A DNA stretch of 11,510 nt, from assembly GCA_937877545.1 (NCBI GenBank), contig CALFJE010000142.1, positions 1-11,510 of the forward strand, read 5' to 3'. This DNA comes from an uncultured Selenomonadales bacterium (lineage in GTDB: Bacteria; Bacillota; Negativicutes; Selenomonadales; Selenomonadaceae). Positions 6,637-11,510 of the stretch are shown in pieces; positions within the stretch are counted from its first letter, which is position 1; every line of letters begins with the position of its first letter. Under the pieces are notes generated by a model, which did no database searches, was not told the origin of the DNA, and saw only the letters and a program-made list of their open reading frames with translations. Made by a program: the position numbers and the translations under genes.

Positions 6637-8262
6637 TCAATCCGAGGAAATTCTGAGTTGGTGAACCGCGCTCCGCTCCACGTCTATATCCGATTCGGTG
6701 CGCAGGAACGTTTCAAAGGTCTCGTCGGTTTTGGTGTTTACCGCCTCCACGTGCACGCCCGACGCGTCTACCTTGAACGTGACTTTTATCGGCGTATCGC
6801 GGCTGGTATTGGGCGGCAAGTTCACTACCAGCTCGCCCAAAAGTTTGACGTTGTGCGCGGGGTCGGTCGCTTGAGGGTTGCCGTCCTCGTCCACGCAAGG
6901 TATCAACGCGTCGTCCGTCGACATGTTCTCGAACGCCCTAAGCAATACGCGCTCCTGATTGTCCTCCAGCGGATAGTAAGTCTTTGAAAATACCGCCGGC
7001 ATTTTCTCGCCGATTTTGATGAAGTTTTCCAAAACGTATTTGTGCTTCGCGCCCTTGGTATCCACGACGCCCGGACCGAACGAGCGCGGCGTTTGATCCT
7101 CCACGGTGAACTTGGACGTAAGCTGCTCGGCATGAGACGTTTCGCCGCCCGACGTTTCCTCGCCCTCGGAAGGCGTGCCCACTTCCTCAACCAACATGCT
7201 GGCGTAAATCGCCGCGCCCTTGGCAACCGCCTGGTCAGGGTCGTGCTGCTGAACTTTGCCGGGGAATTTCGCCTCCACCGCGTTGATTATCATCGGCATA
7301 TACGTTGAGCCACCCACCAACAGCACCGTGTCTATCGCCTCGGCGGGCACCTTTTCCAGCGTCGCGTCGACGAAGTTCATCGTCTTTGCCACTATGTCCG
7401 ATGTCATTTGCTCGAAGTCCGCACGCTTGACAGTGACCTCCGTGCGCGAGCCGTTCACGTCGATTCGCACCTTAGCCGATTGTTTCTTGCTTAGCTTGCG
7501 CTTAGCCTCCTCGACTTTGGAGCGGATGTCTTGACGCGTCTCCGCCTCGACCTCTTCGGGCGTTATGCCGTTTTCGTCGCAACACGCGTGCAAAATATGA
7601 TTATAAAGCCGGTCGTCCCAATCCTTGCCGCCGAGCCTGTCGTCGCCGCCCGTCGCCAAGACCGTGATTTTCTGAACGTCGCGCCCCGAAGAATTTTGCG
7701 CCATAGACATTTTAACAACAGTAACGTCGAAGGTGCCGCCGCCGAGGTCGTAAACCAGAATCGTCCTGTCCTCTTGGAATTGACGGGCGCAGTAGCTCAA
7801 AGCCGCCGCCGTCGGTTCGTTAATCAAGCTCAGCACGTGAAGCCCCGCAAGCTCGCCCGCCTGCCGCGTCGCCGAACGCTCCTCCAATCCGAAATACGCG
7901 GGAACGGTTATAACCACGTCCTCTATCGTCCCGCCTTGCGCCTCGACCAAATTTTTAAGCCGCGTCAAAATCAGTGCGCTTATCTCCACGGGCGTATAAG
8001 TCTTGCCGTCGAATTCGTAGGTGCGGGTGTCGCGCTTGCCAATCTCGCGCTTAACGAATTGAACCACGCGGTCGCCGTCGGTCTCCACGTTTTCCTTAGC
8101 TGCCTGTCCGACCACGACGTTATTTTCGTTCTCGAAGAAAACCACGCTCGCCACGGTATTTGAGTCGTCCTCGTTGTTGCGGATGACTTCGGGGTTGCCG
8201 TTCGAGTCCAAATGCGCTATGCAAGAGTAGGTCGTGCCAAGGTCAATGCCGTATGTGCTCAT
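6637..8262 (-). CDS. Short, lidless Hsp70-family chaperone
   Basis: This 541-residue Hsp70 has a full ATPase domain: phosphate-1 loop GIDLGTTYS (5-13), ITVPAYF (118-124), LINEPTAAAL (146-155), phosphate-2 loop YDLGGGTFDVTVV (171-183), LGGKDWD (210-216) and adenosine motif LLVGGSTYMPMI (314-325). A long acidic and Gly/Ser-rich linker (~361-385) replaces the canonical LLLDVTPLSLG linker, of which only a trace remains (DQTPRSFG, 389-396). A beta substrate-binding domain follows, ending with VKLLGELVVNLPP and PIKVTFKVDASGVHVEA (472-507). The protein stops soon after. DnaK is usually over 600 residues and continues into a helical lid. The ATG has GGGAGAGA 5 bases upstream and lies 12 bp after the GrpE-like gene, its probable exchange-factor partner. 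It is not the housekeeping DnaK and is nearer in size to HscC-type proteins. Confidence 0.93.
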   Translation of the reverse strand: MSTYGIDLGTTYSCIAHLDSNGNPEVIRNNEDDSNTVASVVFFENENNVVVGQAAKENVETDGDRVVQFVKREIGKRDTRTYEFDGKTYTPVEISALILTRLKNLVEAQGGTIEDVVITVPAYFGLEERSATRQAGELAGLHVLSLINEPTAAALSYCARQFQEDRTILVYDLGGGTFDVTVVKMSMAQNSSGRDVQKITVLATGGDDRLGGKDWDDRLYNHILHACCDENGITPEEVEAETRQDIRSKVEEAKRKLSKKQSAKVRIDVNGSRTEVTVKRADFEQMTSDIVAKTMNFVDATLEKVPAEAIDTVLLVGGSTYMPMIINAVEAKFPGKVQQHDPDQAVAKGAAIYASMLVEEVGTPSEGEETSGGETSHAEQLTSKFTVEDQTPRSFGPGVVDTKGAKHKYVLENFIKIGEKMPAVFSKTYYPLEDNQERVLLRAFENMSTDDALIPCVDEDGNPQATDPAHNVKLLGELVVNLPPNTSRDTPIKVTFKVDASGVHVEAVNTKTDETFETFLRTESDIDVERSAVHQLRISSD

Positions 8263-8274
8263 AAAATCTCTCCC

Positions 8275-8838
8275 TTATTCGGTACGTATCAATTCGGATT
8301 TTTTACCGGCGGCGTTGGCGTCGTAAACGTAAACGTCGACGAACTCGCGATAAAGCGGTCGCCCGTTACGAATGACGCCGGGGCGTCGGCTGTGGGCTAT
8401 GGTGTTGTGCAAATTCTTATCGGCGGTCGCCACGGTGTTTACGATTTTGGTAAGGAGCGGGCGGCGTTGTTCGCCCACTTTGGACGTAAATATTTCCGCG
8501 TCGTATTCCGCCAAGATGTCTTCCAGCTCGTCGAACATGAGCCGCAACGTCCGCCTTAATCTGCGCGGAATTGATTCGTCCGCCAAAAGTTTCCGATACT
8601 CGACGCAAACCGTTGCCACGGATTTTAATATCGGCGTGAATTGTTCGCCGCGCTGTTGCTCTTTTAACGTCTCCAATTCGCGTTGCATACCCAGCCGCAC
8701 TTGATTTTGAAAGTTCACGTTTTCGCGCAAGCTCTGTACCAGTTGCCGCGAATTTTTTTGTTGAAGTTCCAAAATCTTTTCGAGTGTCGCCGCCGCTTGC
8801 TCCGAGGTTGCCTCCGCCGTTTCGAGTTCCGTTTCCAA
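8275..8838 (-). CDS. GrpE-like nucleotide exchange factor partner of the short Hsp70
   Basis: This is 187 residues from TTG 8838. The first ~63 residues are charged heptad-like helix (a coiled coil rich in E, L and Q), then a helical region (~64-115), then a compact C-terminal part (~129-172) with NLHNTIAHS and GRPLYREFVDVYVYD, which resembles the GrpE beta-wing pattern (FDPxxHxAV ... GY ... RPAxVxV). GrpE releases ADP from Hsp70, and its position right before an Hsp70 gene supports that role. Start choice: TTG 8838 lies one base after the thiE stop, with GGGGAGG 8 bases upstream inside thiE. An earlier in-frame ATG (8862) would place the ribosome binding site inside the coding region. Sequence similarity to housekeeping GrpE is low, so the assignment rests on architecture and context. 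Confidence 0.75.
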   Translation of the reverse strand: METELETAEATSEQAAATLEKILELQQKNSRQLVQSLRENVNFQNQVRLGMQRELETLKEQQRGEQFTPILKSVATVCVEYRKLLADESIPRRLRRTLRLMFDELEDILAEYDAEIFTSKVGEQRRPLLTKIVNTVATADKNLHNTIAHSRRPGVIRNGRPLYREFVDVYVYDANAAGKKSELIRTE

Positions 8839-8839
8839 T

Positions 8840-9496
8840 TTACCGACCTCCCCGCCAAGCATTAACGAGTTCACGAGCCGCAAGCCGGGGATTATCCGCG
8901 CCCGCCACCGCCGACACCACGAAGAATCCGCCAACGCCCGTCGCGGCAAGGGCGGGAATGTCTTTGAGCTTGACGCCGCCGCCGACCACCGCCGGTATCG
9001 GACAATTTTTGACGAGCGCGGCAATTTCGTTGAGCGTGATAATCGCGCCCGCGTCGCTCTTCGTATCGGTAGCGTGCAACACCCCGACGCCGATATAATC
9101 AACCTGCGCGGTGTCGACGCCCGTAAAAGTGCGTGCGCTCAGCCCGACGACAGAATCCGCGCCGAGGTATTTTCTGCAGACTTCGACGGGAATATCGCTC
9201 TGCCCCACGTGCACGCCGTCGACTTTGATACCCGCCTCGCGTGCCGCCAATGCAACGTCGAGCCGGTCGTTAATCAAAAGCGCAACCGTATCGCTCTTGC
9301 CGAGGTCGCGAATAACCCGCGCAGATTTATCCAACGCGGCAATCAGTTCGCGGGCTGTGGCGACTTTGGAGCGGATTTGCACGCAAGTAAAGCCCTCGTC
9401 GACAGCCGCCGCCACGACCTCCTCGACGGGGCGCGTACAATTTTCCTGCCCGATAACCAAATAAGCCGATACGTCCAATCGCTCGCGAATGCTCAT
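8840..9496 (-). CDS. thiE: Thiamine-phosphate synthase
   Basis: ThiE joins HMP diphosphate and hydroxyethylthiazole phosphate to give thiamine phosphate in the cytoplasm. The 218 residues fit the family's length and TIM-barrel motifs: CVQIRSK (38-44, usually VQxRxK), LLINDRLDVAL (73-83), DGVHVGQSDIP (93-103), VVGLSARTF (116-124), YIGVGVLHATDTKSDAG (134-150), AVVGGGV (169-175) and FFVVSAV (191-197). The GP in YxGxGP is replaced by GV, and the Pro-Phe usual before T-x-TK is Leu-His, a mild departure. The ATG at 9496 overlaps the previous stop in ATGA and has GGGAGG 6 bases upstream. It is translationally coupled to the thiamine-binding protein gene. Confidence 0.93.
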   Translation of the reverse strand: MSIRERLDVSAYLVIGQENCTRPVEEVVAAAVDEGFTCVQIRSKVATARELIAALDKSARVIRDLGKSDTVALLINDRLDVALAAREAGIKVDGVHVGQSDIPVEVCRKYLGADSVVGLSARTFTGVDTAQVDYIGVGVLHATDTKSDAGAIITLNEIAALVKNCPIPAVVGGGVKLKDIPALAATGVGGFFVVSAVAGADNPRLAARELVNAWRGGR

Positions 9497-9885
9497 CTTC
9501 TGCCTCCCAAGCGTCCTATCGTGTCGCGAATCCGCGCCTCGACGGGTTTGGGCTTGACTTCGGGATTGGGACTCTGCGCGGCGGGCTTTTCGTTCAATGC
9601 CTCGTTGAGCCTGTCGATTTTGCCCTCCATCATGCCGGTAAAGCCGGGGCGAATGTCAGCCTTCAAGACGACCTCGGTGCGAATGCCCTTTTCCGCCAAA
9701 ACGAACGTCGCACGCTTGACGACCGCCATAACCGCATCCCAATCGCCCTCAAGCTCCGTGAACATCGAAGTCGTCTTATTGGGCAAGCCCGATTCGCGAA
9801 TGACCTTGACGACCTCGGCGACGTGTTTGCTAAGCTCCTCGCCCGTGCCCACCGGTGCAATCGCTACCGCTATCAGCGTATTCAT
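9493..9885 (-). CDS. MTH1187/YkoF-type thiamine-binding protein with Pro-rich tail
   Basis: The protein has 130 residues. The first ~96 match the MTH1187 (DUF77, Pfam PF01910) ferredoxin-like fold: an opening strand IAVAIAPVGTG (5-15), the helix SKHVAEVVKVIRESGL (19-34), TSMFTELEGDWDAVMAVVKRA (39-59) and the final strand TEVVLKADIRPG (70-81). Family members bind thiamine or its HMP part and commonly sit with thiamine genes, as here between thiM and thiE. The last ~33 residues form a Pro- and Lys-rich tail (KPAAQSPNPEVKPKP, then RIRDTIGRLGGRR) not normal for the ~100-residue family. The ATG has GGGGTGAT just upstream, 4 bases after the thiM stop, so translation is likely coupled. Confidence 0.85.
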   Translation of the reverse strand: MNTLIAVAIAPVGTGEELSKHVAEVVKVIRESGLPNKTTSMFTELEGDWDAVMAVVKRATFVLAEKGIRTEVVLKADIRPGFTGMMEGKIDRLNEALNEKPAAQSPNPEVKPKPVEARIRDTIGRLGGRR

Positions 9886-9889
9886 TTTA

Positions 9890-10771
9890 TCACCCCAAAA
9901 TATTTTTAAGTTCGGGAGACTGCATGGAGAAATCGAACATGTTTTCCATAGAGCCGACCACGCGGAAGTTATCGGCAACCTCTTGAGCCGTCAACTGATA
10001 CAGGGCGTCGAGGAAATAAACCTTGAAAGTCGCGGGGGCTTCCGTTTTAGCCGCCGCCATGTTGCCCGCCTGATTAAAACTGGTCGTCGCCGTCAAAGCC
10101 GCGATAAAGGGCGTGGCAACCGTCAGATAAATCGCCATGACGCCGCCGAGCGCACAGCCGCTGCCCGTTATCTTGGTGAACAGCTCCGAGCCGCCCGCGC
10201 AGAGGATTGACGCTTTGCCGTCGGTGACCAAATCCTCCTCGCCCGAAACCGCGACCGCCCCGCCCGTGAACTTGGCAAGCGCAACAGCCGCCGGCTTAGC
10301 CGCAGAGACTTTTTCCGTCGAATCGACGCCGCGAACGGTGCCGCCCGACTCAACCAAATCCCACAGCTTGGCGAGCGCAATTATCTCCGAGGCGTTCCCG
10401 CGCACGAGTGCCGGCTTGAAGTCCTTAAACTGCTTAAGGAGGTCTGTGCGCAAGCTGGATAAACCGATGCCGACGGGGTCGAGCACCCAGGGCTTTTGAT
10501 TGGCTTGCAATGCCCGCACGACTTTGGGCAACGTGTCGACGTAGAAGGGCATAGCCGTGCCCATGTTGATGTAGAACGCGGGCGCGATTTGCGCGATTTG
10601 TGCGCACTCGTCAGCCAGATAGAGCATAGCCGCCGAGCCGCCGACCGCCAGTTGTGCGTTCGCCACGAAGTCTTGAGTTACGGTGTTGGTTATCGACGGG
10701 GCAAGCGGATTTTGTTGGCGCACCGCCGCCACCGTCTTGGCTATCGCCGCTCGAATTTCTGTTTCCGTCAC
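9890..10771 (-). CDS. thiM: Hydroxyethylthiazole kinase
   Basis: ThiM phosphorylates hydroxyethylthiazole (thiazole salvage), giving the substrate that ThiE uses. It has 293 residues, slightly longer than the usual ~265-280. Family signatures are VLDPVGIG (96-103), RGNASEI (124-130), RGVDS (147-151), SGEEDLVTDG (176-185), ITGSGC (201-206, with the phosphate-loop GSGC) and FLDALYQL (253-260). The N-terminal PLxxxITNxVTxxFxAN motif is recognisable (22-38), but the common His before the ITN is replaced (APSITN). About 30 extra residues at the C-terminus (FRVVGSMENMFDF onward) are unusual. The start is GTG 10771, with GGGAGG 7 bases upstream. No thiD is in this window. Confidence 0.93.
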   Translation of the reverse strand: MTETEIRAAIAKTVAAVRQQNPLAPSITNTVTQDFVANAQLAVGGSAAMLYLADECAQIAQIAPAFYINMGTAMPFYVDTLPKVVRALQANQKPWVLDPVGIGLSSLRTDLLKQFKDFKPALVRGNASEIIALAKLWDLVESGGTVRGVDSTEKVSAAKPAAVALAKFTGGAVAVSGEEDLVTDGKASILCAGGSELFTKITGSGCALGGVMAIYLTVATPFIAALTATTSFNQAGNMAAAKTEAPATFKVYFLDALYQLTAQEVADNFRVVGSMENMFDFSMQSPELKNILG

Positions 10772-10813
10772 GTGTATTCCTCCCTCGAAAAATTATTTTC
10801 AGCCGCTTAACGC

Positions 10814-10840
10814 AAAAGGACGATGCCTCACGCATCGCCC
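10814..10840 (-). terminator. Weak intrinsic terminator after tRNA-Glu
   Basis: Minus-strand RNA pairs GGCGAUGC (10832-10839) with GCAUCGUC (10819-10826), eight pairs with one G-U and a 5-base loop. Only four U (10814-10817) then follow before GCG. The stem is good but the U-tract is short, so some readthrough into thiM is plausible. Confidence 0.6.
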
Positions 10841-10858
10841 TTGGGAATTTTCAATGTT

Positions 10859-10933
10859 TGGTGACGCCTAAGGGATTCGAACCCTTGAACCCGCCGTGAG
10901 AGGGCGGTGTCTTAACCACTTGACGAAGGCGCC
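10859..10933 (-). tRNA. tRNA-Glu (anticodon CTC)
   Basis: This 75-base cloverleaf includes an encoded CCA. The acceptor GGCGCCT pairs with AGGCGTC (one G-U), the discriminator is A, the anticodon stem CCGCC/GGCGG holds the 7-base loop CTCTCAC, and the T-arm carries GGGTTCGAATCCC. The anticodon CTC reads GAG. The overall form matches bacterial tRNA-Glu. Confidence 0.96.
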
Positions 10934-10948
10934 TAATCACTGCGCCGC

Positions 10949-10977
10949 ATATTACCACAGCTTTAATTGTTCGTCAA
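10949..10977 (-). promoter_or_regulatory. tRNA-Glu promoter
   Basis: Minus strand: -35 TTGACG (10972-10977), a 17-base spacer and -10 TAATAT (10949-10954). Initiation would lie near 10942, about ten bases before the tRNA 5' end. It may also feed the thiM cluster. Confidence 0.75.
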
Positions 10978-11013
10978 GCCGAATTTAAAATTTGCCAAAA
11001 CCGTTGCCGCTTA

Positions 11014-11041
11014 TTGCCATTACGCTTGATTATGATATGCT
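11014..11041 (+). promoter_or_regulatory. Possible promoter before the GNDT-repeat frame
   Basis: Plus strand: TTGCCA (11014-11019), a 16-base spacer and TATGCT (11036-11041). The match is moderate. The region is AT-rich, so a chance match is possible. Confidence 0.3.
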
Positions 11042-11510
11042 TTAAAAATTTTTAATGTTCCCCAATGCGATACCGTTTACAGCAATGCCCCTTACGTTTC
11101 GATAAGCGCGGGCTCCGGCAACGATACGATTGTCGGGCGTTTCGGCGATTCGTCAATATCGGGCGGCGCGGGAGCCGATTTGGTCAGCATGACGGGCGAC
11201 GCAGACAGAGCCACGATTAACGCGGGTACAGGCAACGATACCGTTTACTCCGACGGCGGCGACGGCAGAAATATCTTCCAATACGCCTCGGGCGACGGCG
11301 CAATGACCGTCAAAGGTGCCTCCGACAATACCGTCAACGTAACGGGCGGCTCCTACGTCTCCATTATCGGCAACGCAAACCCAAGCGTCTCCGTCAACGG
11401 CACCTCAGGCAACGATACCATTCAAAACAGCGGTTATAACGTCACAATCGCCGCAGGCACCGGCAACGATTATATCTTCGGCACCACGAGCAATTACGGC
11501 GTCGTCTACC
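11036..11510 (+). CDS. GNDT-repeat (RTX-like) protein fragment, no visible start, 3' end beyond window
   Basis: The frame is open from just after a TGA (11033-11035) to the window edge, about 158 codons. From about 11060 it encodes DTVYSNAPYVSISAG, then degenerate glycine/aspartate repeats: GSGNDTI, GTGNDTV, SGNDTI and GTGNDYI. These resemble RTX/hemolysin-type calcium-binding and related beta-strand repeats of large secreted or surface proteins. GGCAACGATAC recurs at 11117, 11231 and 11408, so the repeats persist at DNA level. No ATG, GTG or TTG occurs in this frame before the repeats begin; the first candidates (TTG, then ATG) fall inside the repeat region near 11180-11192. It therefore seems to be the 5'-truncated end of a larger gene, a recombined repeat block, or a gene with an early frameshift. 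Confidence 0.6.

Noticed and set aside
6358..6987. Plus-strand open frame of 209 codons starting inside the riboswitch, a candidate target gene
   Set aside because: Its start lies within the aptamer, there is no ribosome binding site, it crosses the terminator, and most of it is antisense to the Hsp70 C-terminal coding region. It resembles no B12 gene.
9074..10210. 378-codon plus-strand open frame
   Set aside because: It lies opposite thiE, the thiamine-binding protein gene and thiM, all of which show family motifs. GC-rich third positions leave the complementary strand open.
1..11510. CRISPR array, insertion sequence or phage genes
   Set aside because: No regularly spaced direct repeats, transposase motifs, or terminal inverted repeats with target duplications are visible. 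The repeats at the right end are protein-coding GNDT units.

Overview
The window looks like a piece of a moderately GC-rich Firmicute chromosome. My best guess is the Negativicutes (Selenomonadales-type), inferred from strong GGAGG-type ribosome binding sites, TTG/GTG starts, a B12 riboswitch of the AdoCbl type, GNDT-repeat proteins and the gene families present. No 16S rRNA or other marker settles this. Apart from the B12 riboswitch and the GNDT-repeat fragment at the right end, everything is on the minus strand.

Layout from right to left, following transcription. A tRNA-Glu(CTC) gene with its own strong promoter and a weak terminator is followed closely by a tight cluster: thiM, an MTH1187/YkoF-type thiamine-binding protein, thiE, a GrpE-like protein and a short Hsp70. 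Genes overlap by 4 bp or are separated by 1 to 12 bp. The cluster joins thiazole/thiamine phosphate salvage to a non-canonical chaperone pair. The Hsp70 keeps its ATPase domain and beta substrate-binding domain but has no C-terminal helical lid.

Next, a 534-bp region without a confident gene holds two divergent promoters whose -35 boxes form one palindrome. The leftward promoter drives rplS (L19) through a short leader hairpin. The rightward promoter drives a well-formed cobalamin riboswitch that has no sense-strand gene downstream. Its transcript would end at an intrinsic terminator or run antisense into the Hsp70 gene. This orphan riboswitch is the most interesting object in the window.

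Beyond rplS lie two decayed genes, visibly more AT-rich than their surroundings. One is a Tat-exported type-B carboxylesterase with an amber codon, frameshifts and missing catalytic segments. The other is a lipoprotein-type YtcJ-like amidohydrolase with a frameshift in an A7 run, no first metal-binding HxH segment and a shortened C-terminus. Each has an intact-looking terminator.

The left third carries two tandem DUF445 (YjiN-like) membrane-anchored proteins, the second running off the window. They are separated by a 306-bp gene-free stretch containing a perfect 13-bp inverted repeat that looks like a dispersed REP-type element. At the far right, a plus-strand GNDT-repeat reading frame begins without a usable start codon and runs off the end.
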